The notes under the pieces are model-generated. The model did not search any database and was not told the DNA's origin. It was given only the letters and a program-made list of their open reading frames with translations. The translations under genes were made by a program, and so were the position numbers. Of a stretch of 64,000 nt of DNA, positions 33,329 through 42,466 are shown piece after piece. Numbering within the stretch: position 1 is the stretch's first letter; each line of letters opens with the position of its first letter. The DNA is from an uncultured Spartobacteria bacterium (GTDB taxonomy: Bacteria > Verrucomicrobiota > Verrucomicrobiia > Chthoniobacterales > Chthoniobacteraceae): assembly GCA_903882875.1 (NCBI GenBank), contig CAIRYQ010000006.1, positions 26,977-90,976 of the forward strand. Direction: 5' to 3'.

Positions 33329-34267
33329 ATGCGAAGAGTCGGAGAATTACAGGGCGAAACTGATGCGCGCACGTTTCACGACGTGCTCGTGTCGCGCGGC
33401 ATCGCGAACAACACGGAGCAGGAGGACGACGGCACATTTTCGATCTGGGTGCATGATGATGATCAGATCGCCGGGGCCGCGCGGCTCTTCGCGCTTTTCC
33501 GCACGTCGCCGGATGCGCCGGAATTCCGTGAGGCGACTGCGCAGGCAAAGGCCATCCGTGCGCAGCTCGTGAAGTCCGAGAGCCGCCGCCGCTCGACGGT
33601 GACGGACGAGGCGCGCGTCGGTTACGAGCGGAATTTTGCAGGCGGCGGCATGATGACGATGCTGCTCGTCGTGCTCACGATCGCGATCACCGTTTACGTG
33701 GGATTCATGCGTTCGCCGTCCGCGGATCGCGCGATGATTGACCGGCTGCACATCTCGCAGTTGCCGTTCGTCCATGTGGAGGGTGGCGGCGCGGCGCATT
33801 TCCTGCCCGAAGTCCGCGACGGCGAGGTTTGGCGGCTCATCACGCCGATTTTTCTGCACGGCGATTTCATGCACATCATTTTCAACATGATGTGGCTCGC
33901 GCAATTCGGGCGTTTCATCGAGTCGCGCTTCGGCGGGGCGAAACTTCTCGCGCTCGTATTGGCCATCGGCGTCGGGTCAAACCTCGCGCAATACGTGTGG
34001 TCGAAGAGCCCGTACTTCGGCGGCATGTCCGGCGTGAACTACGGGCTGTTCGGCTTCCTGTGGATGAAGGGAAAATATGGACGCGATCAGAACTGGCAGA
34101 TGCACCCTCAGACCGTGCAGCTCATGCTCATGTGGATGGTGCTCTGCTTCACCGGCCTGCTCGGCCCGGTCGCCAACGGCGCACACGTCGGCGGCCTGGT
34201 GATCGGCGCACTCCTCGGCCTTGCCGCCGCGCGCCTCGTGCCGTGGCTGGAGCGCCAGTCGCGGTAG
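33329..34267 (+). CDS. Rhomboid-family intramembrane serine protease
   Basis: About 312 residues. A ~100-residue cytosolic domain (LQGETDARTFHDVLVSRG ... EQEDDGTFSIWVHDDDQI), similar to the GlpG N-terminal domain, is followed by six predicted membrane helices. The family motifs are intact: HGDFMHIIFNMMWL; GMSGVNYGLFGF with catalytic Ser near residue 234; and NGAHVGGLVIG with catalytic His near residue 286. The start may be GTG 33323 or ATG 33329. It would cut membrane-protein segments. Confidence 0.9.
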   Translation: MRRVGELQGETDARTFHDVLVSRGIANNTEQEDDGTFSIWVHDDDQIAGAARLFALFRTSPDAPEFREATAQAKAIRAQLVKSESRRRSTVTDEARVGYERNFAGGGMMTMLLVVLTIAITVYVGFMRSPSADRAMIDRLHISQLPFVHVEGGGAAHFLPEVRDGEVWRLITPIFLHGDFMHIIFNMMWLAQFGRFIESRFGGAKLLALVLAIGVGSNLAQYVWSKSPYFGGMSGVNYGLFGFLWMKGKYGRDQNWQMHPQTVQLMLMWMVLCFTGLLGPVANGAHVGGLVIGALLGLAAARLVPWLERQSR

Positions 34268-34324
34268 AGGTCAATATCCGCACGGCGTTGACACACCGGG
34301 GCCTCGTCTTACTCTGCCCGCCCC

Positions 34325-35434
34325 ATGTCCGATCCCGCTGATTTGAAACGCACGCCACTCCACGCCGAGCATGTCCGGCTCGGCGGAAAAATGATCGGCT
34401 TCGGCGGGTGGGACATGCCGGTGCAATACACGGGAATCATGGATGAGCACCGCGCGGTGCGAACGGCACTCGGCGTCTTCGACATCTCGCACATGGGGCA
34501 GTTTTTCGCGAAGGGCACGGGCGCGGCGGCGTGGCTGAACGGCGTGCTCACAAACAACGTGAACAAGCTCGCGCCCGGCCACGGCCAATACACGCTGATG
34601 CTGAACGAGCGCGGCGGCGTGATTGACGACCTCATCATCTACCGCATCGCCGACGCCGAGTGGCTGCTCGTCGTGAACGCGGCGAAAATCGGCGAGGACT
34701 TTGCATGGCTCAGCCCGCGCGTGCCCGCGGGTGTGACTTTGGAAAACCGCAGCGACGAGTTTTTCGGCCTCGCCGTGCAAGGGCCGCGCGCGGCGGAGTG
34801 GTTCGGGAAATTCACCGGTGGGAAAACTGTGCCAGTTCGCAATGGCGTCGCGCAGATCGAAGTCGGCGGCGTCCCGCTCATCGTCTGTCGCACGGGCTAC
34901 ACGGGCGAGGATGGAGTGGAGCTTTTCGGCCCTGGATCGAATGCAGTCGCAGTGCTGAATGCCGTGCTCGCAGCGGGCGGGGAATTTGGAATCAAGCCCT
35001 GCGGACTCGGCGCGCGCGACACGCTGCGCATGGAGATGTGCTATCCGTTGAATGGAAACGATCTCTCGCCCGAGCGCACCCCGATCGAAGCCGGGCTCGG
35101 ATTTTTTGTGGACTTGGAAAAGGGCGACTTCACCGGTCGCGCCGTGCTCGCGGAGCAAAAGGCCGCGGGCGTGAAACAGCGCCTCGCCGCCTTCAAAATG
35201 ATCGGCGCGACCCCGCCGCCGCGCAGCCACTACGGGGTGTGGAAGGACGGCGCGCAGATCGGCGAGACGTGCAGCGGCGGACTTTCGCCGACGCTAGGCT
35301 GCGGCATCGGCCTCGCGTATCTGCCCGTCGAATTTGCGAAGCCGGGCACCGCGATTGAAATTGACATCCGCGGCAGGCGCTTTCCCGCGCAGGTGGAAAA
35401 GAAACCGCTTCACCGCGGCGGCACCGCCGGTTAG
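34325..35434 (+). CDS. gcvT: Glycine cleavage system T protein (aminomethyltransferase)
   Basis: 369-residue folate-binding enzyme that transfers the aminomethyl carbon of glycine to tetrahydrofolate. [72 protein letters not shown]; and [13 protein letters not shown] are all family blocks. Directly followed (14 bp) by gcvH. gcvP is not in the window, and the L subunit may be lpdA at 17855. Confidence 0.96.
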   Translation: MSDPADLKRTPLHAEHVRLGGKMIGFGGWDMPVQYTGIMDEHRAVRTALGVFDISHMGQFFAKGTGAAAWLNGVLTNNVNKLAPGHGQYTLMLNERGGVIDDLIIYRIADAEWLLVVNAAKIGEDFAWLSPRVPAGVTLENRSDEFFGLAVQGPRAAEWFGKFTGGKTVPVRNGVAQIEVGGVPLIVCRTGYTGEDGVELFGPGSNAVAVLNAVLAAGGEFGIKPCGLGARDTLRMEMCYPLNGNDLSPERTPIEAGLGFFVDLEKGDFTGRAVLAEQKAAGVKQRLAAFKMIGATPPPRSHYGVWKDGAQIGETCSGGLSPTLGCGIGLAYLPVEFAKPGTAIEIDIRGRRFPAQVEKKPLHRGGTAG

Positions 35435-35448
35435 CAACGCACGCTCTC

Positions 35449-35820
35449 ATGAATGTCCCTGACGATCTCCGCTACGCAAAATCCCACGAATGGCTTCGGG
35501 CCGACGGCACCGTCGGCATCACCGACCACGCCCAGCACGAACTGACCGATGTGGTCTTCGTGGACCTGCCCGCCGTCGGCAAGGTCGTGAAGGCCGGCGA
35601 AGTCGTCTGCGTCGTCGAGAGCGTGAAGGCCGCGAGCGACATCTACGCGCCCGCCTCGGGAAAAGTCGTCGCGACAAATCCCGGCCTCACCGCAAACCCC
35701 GCGCTCGTGAACACCGATCCCTACGGCGAAGGCTGGATGTTCAAACTCGAACTCGCGAATCCCGCCGAGCGCGACGCGCTGCAGGACGCCGCTGCGTATA
35801 GTGCGGCGACGGGCGCGTAG
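35449..35820 (+). CDS. gcvH: Glycine cleavage system H protein
   Basis: 123-residue lipoyl carrier. [21 protein letters not shown] at the start and [20 protein letters not shown] with Lys60 as the lipoylation site, then [14 protein letters not shown]. Normal length. Coupled to gcvT. Confidence 0.97.
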   Translation: MNVPDDLRYAKSHEWLRADGTVGITDHAQHELTDVVFVDLPAVGKVVKAGEVVCVVESVKAASDIYAPASGKVVATNPGLTANPALVNTDPYGEGWMFKLELANPAERDALQDAAAYSAATGA

Positions 35821-35866
35821 CCAAACGCCACCTGTTGAACTTCACAGGCTGACACTCCATCGTTGG

Positions 35867-36232
35867 CTAAAGTCTTTGTCCTTCGGGACGATAGTTTTCG
35901 AACTCCCAATCGAACTTTGTTCGTAGCTGTTCGGCTATCGTGACCCAATCTGCGCCTTCGATTGATCGCAAAATTTGTTCCACCGCTGCAATCACAGATG
36001 ACCACGAATACGACTCCACAATGATCTTTTTCCTTCGAGCAAATTCTTCTTCCGAGAGTGTCCGAGCTGCTGACTCCGAGAGGATATTCACATAGAATAA
36101 ATCAGCGCCTTCACTCTCTTCGAGGCCGATGTGAAGACAAAGCTCGTAATCCACTTCGGTAGGATTGGCTGGTGACCACGATTTGATAGGGTCGTGGTCA
36201 AAGCAGTCGCAGGCTTTCAACTGAGGTTTCAT
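35867..36232 (-). CDS. Imm8-family immunity-like protein
   Basis: 121-residue acidic protein whose shape matches the Imm8 family of polymorphic-toxin immunity proteins: a start rich in charged residues (MKPQLKACDCFDHD), CLHIGLEESEGADLFYVNIL, a central EEEFARRKKIIVES, VIAAVEQILRSIEGADW, and the C-terminal TKFDWEFENYRP that is the family's most typical block. Base composition is clearly more AT-rich than the flanking genes, which suggests transfer. No toxin gene is adjacent. As an orphan it may protect against toxins of neighbours. Assignment rests on pattern memory, not on a search. Confidence 0.6.
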   Translation of the reverse strand: MKPQLKACDCFDHDPIKSWSPANPTEVDYELCLHIGLEESEGADLFYVNILSESAARTLSEEEFARRKKIIVESYSWSSVIAAVEQILRSIEGADWVTIAEQLRTKFDWEFENYRPEGQRL

Positions 36233-36238
36233 TTATTT

Positions 36239-36565
36239 TCACCCTCGCAGCGCGTCGCACTTCCAGCATGAGCCGAAATTTCCCGGCACCGTCTCGCCGC
36301 ACTGCGGGCATTTCCACTCGTCGGAATTTTCCTCCGCCTCGATCTGCTTCTCGGCGGCGCTGAAGTCGCGCAGCAGTTCCATCGCGCGTGGCGCGTCGGC
36401 GTCCTCGGTCACGCACAGCACGGGCTGCGCGGCGGTGTCGGGCAGGCCGGCGAGCAGGTTCTGCGTGCTCTCGTTGCGGATGAAGCACGCGATTCCCGCT
36501 TCCTCGAGAATCGCCTGGCAGTGCCCGACGCGCGTGAAATCCGGGTGGGTGAAGAGGACTTTCAT
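36239..36565 (-). CDS. DUF2007-type protein with a C-terminal zinc ribbon
   Basis: 108 residues. MKVLFTHPDFTRVGHCQAILEEAG, then FIRNESTQNLLAG and PVLCVTEDADAPRAMELLRDF, is the DUF2007 signal-transducing-protein fold. A zinc ribbon CPQCGETVPG-(4)-CWKC ends the protein. The start at 36565 is chosen over an upstream frame that adds only translated repeat sequence. Probably binds a small ligand or partner; its role is unknown. Confidence 0.75.
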   Translation of the reverse strand: MKVLFTHPDFTRVGHCQAILEEAGIACFIRNESTQNLLAGLPDTAAQPVLCVTEDADAPRAMELLRDFSAAEKQIEAEENSDEWKCPQCGETVPGNFGSCWKCDALRG

Positions 36566-36604
36566 GAGGTTAGTGGAAGACTGGGCGCCGACGTGGGTGC
36601 GAGG

Positions 36605-36677
36605 CTGTGATTGGTGACTGGTGAATAGTGAATGGTGTGGGCGGAACCAGTCACCATACACCAGTCACTAGTCACAG
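36605..36677. repeat. Imperfect 19-bp inverted repeat with internal GTGACTGG-like copies
   Basis: CTGTGATTGGTGACTGGTG (36605-36623) is matched in reverse by CACCAGTCACTAGTCACAG (36659-36677) with two mismatches. The interval holds further GTGAATAGTGAATGG-like copies. It lies between two minus-strand genes and could fold as a stem about 35 nt apart. Confidence 0.6.
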
Positions 36678-36718
36678 ATGTGTTTCTCACTTGTCCGCGC
36701 CTTCAAAAATAGCGCCCG

Positions 36719-37087
36719 CTACTTCCGCGGGATGAAATCCACGACGAGCGGCTTTTCCAGCACCGCGCCGAGCGTCGTCACGAACGCCTTGTGCGCGGGG
36801 TGGACGAGATACGCGTCGCGATCCTTTTCGTTTTTGAACGTGAGCACCCAGCAGTGAGTGAAGCCGTCGCCGAGCTTTTCGGGCGAGACGTCCGTGCCCC
36901 ATTCGAGCGACTGCACCACGTCAATCTTCGCCTTCAGTTCGGCAAAATCCTTTTCCACCTGCGCGATCTGCGCGGGCGTGGCGGCGGCCTTGAACTTGAA
37001 GTGGACAACGTGGAAGACGGGGCCGTCTGCGGCGATGGTGCTCATGGTGAAAAGGGCGAGGCTTGCGAGTGCGAGGAGGAGTTTCAT
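36719..37087 (-). CDS. Exported Dabb (stress-responsive A/B barrel) domain protein
   Basis: 122 residues. Signal peptide to about residue 20 (LALFTMSTIAA), then VFHVVHFKFKAAATPAQIAQV, GTDVSPEKLGDGFTHCWVLTF and DAYLVHPAHKAFV, which are the Dabb ferredoxin-like barrel blocks. The start ATG 37087 gives the signal peptide. Function unknown. Such exported Dabb proteins are common in Verrucomicrobia. Confidence 0.8.
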   Translation of the reverse strand: MKLLLALASLALFTMSTIAADGPVFHVVHFKFKAAATPAQIAQVEKDFAELKAKIDVVQSLEWGTDVSPEKLGDGFTHCWVLTFKNEKDRDAYLVHPAHKAFVTTLGAVLEKPLVVDFIPRK

Positions 37088-37328
37088 GCGGCGCGCAGTG
37101 TCGCGATCCACGTGCATGGGGCGAGTGGAAAGTGCGGGCGGGAAAACTTTCATCGCGTGATACGTAGCAGGGCGACTTGCGCGGCGCGGCAGGGATGCCC
37201 GTTGAAGATCCGCCGTTGGCAGGGCCTTACACACGTCGTCCCATGACGTGGCTGAGAAAAACCTTTGCCACGGTTATTACGCTCACGTATCAATCGGGGC
37301 TCGTACCTTTCCAACCATCCAATCCGCC

Positions 37329-38765
37329 ATGAGCAACGTCCCGCATCTTCCCGTCCTCCGTCTTGGCCGCAGCTACGAGAGCCTCGACAAACTTGAAATC
37401 AAAGACCACCGCACCGGCGAGGTGAAGGCGGTCGTGTCCTCGATCAACGCGGGCATTTTGCGGAAGGACTTTCGCAAGCTCGGCGTGGCGCGGGCGGCGC
37501 TGAAAAAATTCACCGTCGCGCAGCTAGTCGCGATGTCGGCGAAGGCGGGCGAGTTTTTCCTGAATGGCACGCTGCCGCTCGGCGACAAGGGGCACACTCA
37601 GTCGGCGGATGAATACGTCGCGACGCTCAGCAGCACGAGCGGCCTGCCACATGTGATGGTGCGGCGGAACATGACAAAAATTCACTACGCGCTCACGCAT
37701 CTCGACGTGATCCTGAACGGCCTCTCGCGCGGGCTCGACATGAGGATTATTGACCGCGGATTCGGCGAGCAGTTCGGCACGAAGCTCTCGTTTTTCCCGA
37801 CGTGCGAGGCGCTCGGGCTCGTGATGCCGAGCAATTCGCCGGCGGTGAATTCGCTCTGGCTGCCGGCCATTGCGCTGAAGACGCCGGTGGTCATCAAGCC
37901 CGGACGCGACGAGCCGTGGACGCCGTTTCGTCTCATCCAGGCGTTCATCGCCGCGGGCGTGCCGAGCGAGGCGTTCGGCTTTTACCCGACCGACCACGAG
38001 GGCGCGGGCGAGATTTTGAAGAGCTGCGGACGCGCGCTCATCTTTGGCGACAAGAACACGATGGCGCAGTATGCGAACAATCCGGCGATCCAATTGCACG
38101 GCCCCGGCTGGAGCAAAATCCTCATCGGCGATGACTGCATCGAGAACTGGCGCGACTACATTGACGTCATCGCCGGTGCCATCAGCGACAACGGTGGCCG
38201 CTCGTGCATCAACGCTAGCGCCGTCGTCGTCCCAAAATACGCCGCCGAAATCGCCGACGCGCTCGCGCAAAAGCTCGGCCCGATCCAACCGACGCGGAAT
38301 GATGATCCGAACGCGCGCCTCTCCGGCTTCGCGAATGTGAAGATGGCCGACTTCATTGACGCGCAAATCGAGGACGGCCTGAAGACGCCCGGCGCGACGG
38401 ACGCGACGGCGAAATATCGCGGTGGCCCGCGCAAGGTGGAGTTCGAGGGCGGCGTCTATCTGCGCCCGACGATCGTGCATTGCGAGAGCTTCGCGCATCC
38501 GCTGTCGAACAAGGAATTCCTCTGCCCTTACGCGAGTGTCGTGCAGTGCCCGCAGTCCGAGATGCTCGGCAAGATCGGCTACAGCCTCGCAGTGTCGGCG
38601 ATCACGAAGGATGCGAAATTCATCGGTGAACTCGAAGCGTTCGGGGAGATCGATCGCCTGAACATCGGTCCGATCTCGACGATGGCGATCTCGTGGGATC
38701 AGCCGCACGAGGGGAACATGTTCGAGTTCCTGTGGAAGCGCCGCTCCATTGAGCGGGCGTGGTAG
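37329..38765 (+). CDS. Aldehyde dehydrogenase-family protein
   Basis: 478 residues. LGLVMPSNSPAVNSLWLPAIALKT and VVIKPGRDEPWTPFRL match the NAD-binding region. ISDNGGRSCINASAVVV contains the catalytic Cys in the GxxCxN context. GGVYLRPTIVHCESFAHPL matches the C-terminal oligomerisation part. The glutamate of the general ALDH active site is not obvious, so it may be an acyl-CoA-reductase-like branch. The start ATG 37329 avoids an upstream extension that has no conserved residues. Substrate unknown. Confidence 0.8.
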   Translation: MSNVPHLPVLRLGRSYESLDKLEIKDHRTGEVKAVVSSINAGILRKDFRKLGVARAALKKFTVAQLVAMSAKAGEFFLNGTLPLGDKGHTQSADEYVATLSSTSGLPHVMVRRNMTKIHYALTHLDVILNGLSRGLDMRIIDRGFGEQFGTKLSFFPTCEALGLVMPSNSPAVNSLWLPAIALKTPVVIKPGRDEPWTPFRLIQAFIAAGVPSEAFGFYPTDHEGAGEILKSCGRALIFGDKNTMAQYANNPAIQLHGPGWSKILIGDDCIENWRDYIDVIAGAISDNGGRSCINASAVVVPKYAAEIADALAQKLGPIQPTRNDDPNARLSGFANVKMADFIDAQIEDGLKTPGATDATAKYRGGPRKVEFEGGVYLRPTIVHCESFAHPLSNKEFLCPYASVVQCPQSEMLGKIGYSLAVSAITKDAKFIGELEAFGEIDRLNIGPISTMAISWDQPHEGNMFEFLWKRRSIERAW

Positions 38766-38848
38766 CACGGCGCTTCCATTGCGTCTCTTCGATTTCCATC
38801 GGCTTCATGTGTGAAATGCGATAGTTGTTTGGGCTGCGCCCGAACGTC

Positions 38849-39733
38849 ATGCATTCATCCCTCGAATATCTCGCCGAACGCTACCGCATCACGAACGGGA
38901 AGAAATTCCGGCTGAAGGATGTGGACCCAGCGGACACCGGGATGCTGAAGTCGCCGGAGAAGGCGACGGAATTGCTCCAGCACAGCGTGCAGTTGCTGAG
39001 CGAGTTTCAGGAAAAACTTTACGCGCAGGATCAGTGGGCGCTGCTGATCATCTTCCAGGCGATGGATGCGGCGGGGAAGGACGGGACGATCAAGCACGTG
39101 ATGTCGGGCGTGAATCCGCAGGGATGCGAGGTGACGAGTTTCAAGGGGCCGAGCGCGCTGGAACTGGATCACGATTTTCTGTGGCGCTCGACGAAGGCGC
39201 TGCCGGAGCGCGGACGCATCGGGATTTTCAACCGCTCGTACTACGAGGAAGTGCTCGTGGTCCGCGTGCACCCGGATTTCCTCGAAAAGCAGACGCTGCC
39301 GCCGAAGCTGGTCACGAAGGACATCTGGAAAGAGCGGTTCGCGGACATTCGCGCGTTTGAAAGTTACCTCGGCCGCAACGGCGTGGTGGTCCGTAAATTT
39401 TTCCTGCATGTCTCGAAGGCGGAGCAGCGGAGGCGTTTCCTCGAACGACTGAACGAGCCGAAAAAGCATTGGAAATTCTCGGCGGCTGACGTGGAGGAGC
39501 GCGGACACTGGGACGAATACATGGAGGCATACGAGGACATGATCCGGCACACGGCGACGAGGCACTCGCCATGGTACGTCGTGCCGGCGGACAACAAGTG
39601 GTTCACGCACCTCGTTGTGGCGTCGGCGATCATCGAGACGCTGGAATCGCTGCATCTGCAATTCCCCAAAGTCGGGAAGGAAAAGCTGAGGGAACTTGCG
39701 GCGGCGAAGCGCGCACTACTGAACGAAAAATAG
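38849..39733 (+). CDS. ppk2: Polyphosphate kinase 2 (PPK2), class III-like
   Basis: 294-residue PPK2-family kinase that uses polyphosphate to phosphorylate nucleotides. Walker A QAMDAAGKDGTIKHV (residues 70-84), GVNPQGCEVTSFKGPS, and GRIGIFNRSYYEEVLVVRVHP with the lid/Walker B arginines, then HVSKAEQRRRFLERLNEP and WYVVPADNKWF. The AMDAAGKDGTI/GVNPQG pair points to the class III branch that phosphorylates both AMP and ADP; this is inferred. Length normal. Confidence 0.92.
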   Translation: MHSSLEYLAERYRITNGKKFRLKDVDPADTGMLKSPEKATELLQHSVQLLSEFQEKLYAQDQWALLIIFQAMDAAGKDGTIKHVMSGVNPQGCEVTSFKGPSALELDHDFLWRSTKALPERGRIGIFNRSYYEEVLVVRVHPDFLEKQTLPPKLVTKDIWKERFADIRAFESYLGRNGVVVRKFFLHVSKAEQRRRFLERLNEPKKHWKFSAADVEERGHWDEYMEAYEDMIRHTATRHSPWYVVPADNKWFTHLVVASAIIETLESLHLQFPKVGKEKLRELAAAKRALLNEK

Positions 39734-39804
39734 CGTGGCGCGGCGGACGCGCTTGCACGGAGCAGGCTCGACGGCGGGGCGAACTCGGGGCAAGGATCGC
39801 GGCC

Positions 39805-40947
39805 ATGCGCTTACCGATCTTGCTCGCGTTTCTCACATCCACGTTCATGGCGTCTGCCGCGTCGCACTCGGAAGCGGGCGGATTCGGGGGCGTCGTGGCG
39901 GGGATGCAGGAACTGGTGAACCGGAATGTGATCGCGGGTTCGGTCACACTCGTCGTGCAACACGGGAAGGTGGTTCATCTCGCCGCGGTCGGGAGCGCGG
40001 ACATCGCCGCGGGGCGCGCGATGAGGACCGACGATCTTTTTTGGATCGCCTCGATGACGAAGCCGATGACCGCCGTGTGCGTGATGATGCTTGCCGAGGA
40101 GGGCAGGCTGCGCATTGACGATCCGGTGGCGAAGTACATCCCGGAATTTTCCAACATGCGGCTGCACGGCGCGCCGCCGCCGCGGCCAGTCACGATTCGC
40201 GACCTGCTCACGCACACGGGCGGGCTCGGCGATGCGCAGGTCGGTTCGCGTGCGGATCTCGCCGAGCGTGTGGTGGCGTACGCGCGCGCGCCGATGAAGT
40301 CCGCGCCGGGGACGAGGTTTGACTACTCGAACAGCGGGTTCAACACGCTCGGGCGGATCATCGAGATCGTGAGCGGGAAGCCTTACGCGTCCTTTTTGCG
40401 GCAGCACCTGCTCTCGCCGCTCGGGATGAGTGACACGACTTTCTGGCCTTCGCAGCGGCGTGTGGCAAAGGCGTACCGGCCGGGCACGAGCGGGCTCGAG
40501 GAGACGTCCATCTACGCGAGGCCCGGCGACATCAGCGACACGTCTCGGCCTGCGCTGCCTGCGGGCGGGCTGTTTTCCACGGCGACGGATGTCGCGCGGT
40601 TCTACCAGATGATTCTCAGTGGCGGAACGATCGGTTCGCGGAAATTTCTGGGCCGGGAAGCGGTGAGGCAGATGCTCACGATCCAGACAGGCGGCATGAA
40701 GACGGGGACGATCGAGGGAGTGAACTGGGGCCTCGGCTTCCAGATCGTGCGTTCTCCGCAGGGGATGACTGCGGGGCTCTCCGCCGGGTCGTTCGGCCAC
40801 GGCGGATCGTACGCGACGCAGAGCTGGGCGGATCCGAGGCGCGACGCGATCTACGTGCTGATGATTCAGCGCGGAGGCTACAAGGATTGCGATTGCACGG
40901 AGCCGCGGAAGGTCTTCCAGGACTGCGCGGTCGCGGCGCTGCGATGA
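39805..40947 (+). CDS. Exported serine hydrolase, class C beta-lactamase / PBP-like fold
   Basis: 380 residues with a signal peptide (to about residue 19, MASAASHS). Nucleophile SMTK (Ser83, Lys86) in DLFWIASMTKPMTAV; second motif YSNSGF (Tyr-x-Asn); and GHGGSYATQSW as the third. All three active-site motifs of the serine beta-lactamase-like fold are present. The family includes beta-lactamases, D-aminopeptidases and esterases. A beta-lactamase role is possible given the BlaI-type operator 19 bp past the stop codon, but such proteins are often esterases. Confidence 0.85.
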   Translation: MRLPILLAFLTSTFMASAASHSEAGGFGGVVAGMQELVNRNVIAGSVTLVVQHGKVVHLAAVGSADIAAGRAMRTDDLFWIASMTKPMTAVCVMMLAEEGRLRIDDPVAKYIPEFSNMRLHGAPPPRPVTIRDLLTHTGGLGDAQVGSRADLAERVVAYARAPMKSAPGTRFDYSNSGFNTLGRIIEIVSGKPYASFLRQHLLSPLGMSDTTFWPSQRRVAKAYRPGTSGLEETSIYARPGDISDTSRPALPAGGLFSTATDVARFYQMILSGGTIGSRKFLGREAVRQMLTIQTGGMKTGTIEGVNWGLGFQIVRSPQGMTAGLSAGSFGHGGSYATQSWADPRRDAIYVLMIQRGGYKDCDCTEPRKVFQDCAVAALR

Positions 40948-40966
40948 CGCGCGAAAAAAGCGCCGG

Positions 40967-40981
40967 TGTTAAGTTTTAACA
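40967..40981. promoter_or_regulatory. BlaI-type dyad TGTTAA-N3-TTAACA
   Basis: TGTTAAGTTTTAACA is a perfect dyad with half-site TGTTAA, identical to the half-sites in front of blaI (spacing N3 instead of N4). It is 19 bp after the serine hydrolase stop and about 306 bp before the double receiver gene, in a 339-bp gap that otherwise holds only a doubtful 44-codon minus-strand frame (41009-41143). Confidence 0.5.
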
Positions 40982-41008
40982 CAGGTCTGATCGGAGCTGG
41001 AACCGGGG

Positions 41009-41143
41009 TCAGCGTCCTTCGGCGCGTCGTTTCAGCTCCCACACCCGCAGCGCGGCGCGGAGGAGGCGGATGGTTTTTGCGCTCCAGGGACCGGAGCGGG
41101 AGCCGCGACGCGCGCGGGCGGTGTGCGAGGCTTTCGTGTTCAT
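41009..41143 (-). CDS. Doubtful 44-codon Arg-rich small ORF
   Basis: ATG at 41143 to TGA at 41009, encoding an arginine-rich peptide that begins MNTKASHTARARRGSR and contains IRLLRAALRVWELKRR. Not recognised. Its favour is the ATG start and plausible helical end. Against it: no conserved motif is visible, the composition is that of random GC-rich frames, and no clear ribosome-binding site was seen. Listed because the gap would otherwise be empty. Confidence 0.25.
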   Translation of the reverse strand: MNTKASHTARARRGSRSGPWSAKTIRLLRAALRVWELKRRAEGR

Positions 41144-41286
41144 CGGAGTACGCGCCCAAGGGGAGCATCACGCATTCCAGCCGGAGCCCGAAATCGTGCG
41201 CCGCCCGGCACGATCCTTGCGTTCTCATTTTCGCGCAATTCAAGCCACTCACGCACGACAAAGCACCCAGCCCACAGCCCGCCGGT

Positions 41287-42411
41287 ATGACACCCAAACG
41301 CGTTCTCCTCGCAATAGACGACAAGCTCCTGCTCAAGCTCTACCAGGACAAGCTCACCGCGAGCGGTCTCACGGTTTTCAGCGCGCGGGATCTGGGGAGG
41401 GCCGCGCAGCTCCTCGCGGAGAAAAAGCCGGACGTCGTCCTGATTGACGTCGTCTATCAGGAGAGCGACCCGATTGAGTTTCTCCAGGCGATCCGGACCG
41501 AACCGGCAAACGCGCAGATTCCCATCCTCATCCTCCCGACCGTGCTCGGCCAGGCGGCGCACGATGCCATCCAGGCCGGCGCGACGCATGTGATCCATTA
41601 CACGAGCGAGCCGATCGCATCCGTCATTGATGCGACGCGGCACACCCTCGGGATGCCCATCCTTCCCGCAAATGCGGCCACACAGCTTTTCAAGGTGGAT
41701 GATTTTTGGGTCGAGACGATCTTCGCGAACGCGCTCGACAGCATCAACCGCATGCGCCACTGCCTGCCCGGCGTCGCGGCGAAACCGGCGGAGCTGCCCG
41801 CGCTGCACGAGATGTGGAATCTCGCCCACGCCTTTGCGCAGAAGGTCGCGCTCCTGCCGTACAAGCCCTTCACGCAGATCACCAGTGCGCTGGACATGCT
41901 GCTGTTCGACCTGAACCAGACGCACGATCAGCTCAACGCCTCCACGATCAACACCGTGTGCCAGACGCTCGATTTCCTCGCGGGGATCTCCACGCCCGGA
42001 TGCCTGTCGAGCCTTCCCGATCCCGGCGCCGCGACGCTTCTCGTCGTGGACGACGAGGAGGGCGCCCGGCAGTTCATCGGAGCCGCGCTCGATCTTGTTG
42101 GCTTGAAAAGCGAATGCGCGGAGCACCCCAGACACGCGATTGAAAAGCTGAACAACGGCAGCTTCGATCTCATTTTCCTCGACGTGGGGCTGCCCGAGAT
42201 GAACGGTTTTGATCTCTGCGGGAAAGTGCGCGCCATCGAGAAATACAAGGACACGCCGATCGTGTTCATCACGGGCATGGCCACTTTCCTGAACAAGGCC
42301 AAGGCCAGCCTCAGCGGTGGAAATGATTTTGTAGGCAAGCCCTTCAATCTCGCGGAACTCGGCCTGAAGGCGCTCCTCTGGCTCTGCCGCAGACAGCTCC
42401 AGCCGGCATGA
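41287..42411 (+). CDS. Protein with two receiver domains
   Basis: 374 residues. REC1 (residues 1-125): acidic pair in LLAIDDKLL, phosphate-accepting Asp in VVLIDVVYQE, Thr in ILPTVL, but the usual Lys is missing (HVIHYTSEP). A helical middle part (~130-250) includes MRHCLPGVAAK and HAFAQKVALLPYKPF. REC2 (~255-374): LLVVDDEEGAR, LIFLDVGLPEMNGFD, VFITGM and FVGKPFN are all intact. No output domain, so it works by protein contact. ATG 41287 starts REC1; the longer frame to 40966 is unconserved. Confidence 0.85.
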   Translation: MTPKRVLLAIDDKLLLKLYQDKLTASGLTVFSARDLGRAAQLLAEKKPDVVLIDVVYQESDPIEFLQAIRTEPANAQIPILILPTVLGQAAHDAIQAGATHVIHYTSEPIASVIDATRHTLGMPILPANAATQLFKVDDFWVETIFANALDSINRMRHCLPGVAAKPAELPALHEMWNLAHAFAQKVALLPYKPFTQITSALDMLLFDLNQTHDQLNASTINTVCQTLDFLAGISTPGCLSSLPDPGAATLLVVDDEEGARQFIGAALDLVGLKSECAEHPRHAIEKLNNGSFDLIFLDVGLPEMNGFDLCGKVRAIEKYKDTPIVFITGMATFLNKAKASLSGGNDFVGKPFNLAELGLKALLWLCRRQLQPA

Positions 42412-42466
42412 ATTCCGCGGCACTCCGGGCATGACTTTCCGCATCGGACGCGCCACCGTCGGGCGC

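Noticed and set aside
40967..40981. TGTTAAGTTTTAACA as a rho-independent terminator of the serine hydrolase gene
   Set aside because: The stem is AT-rich and only six to seven pairs long and no T-run follows; its half-sites match the blaI operators instead.
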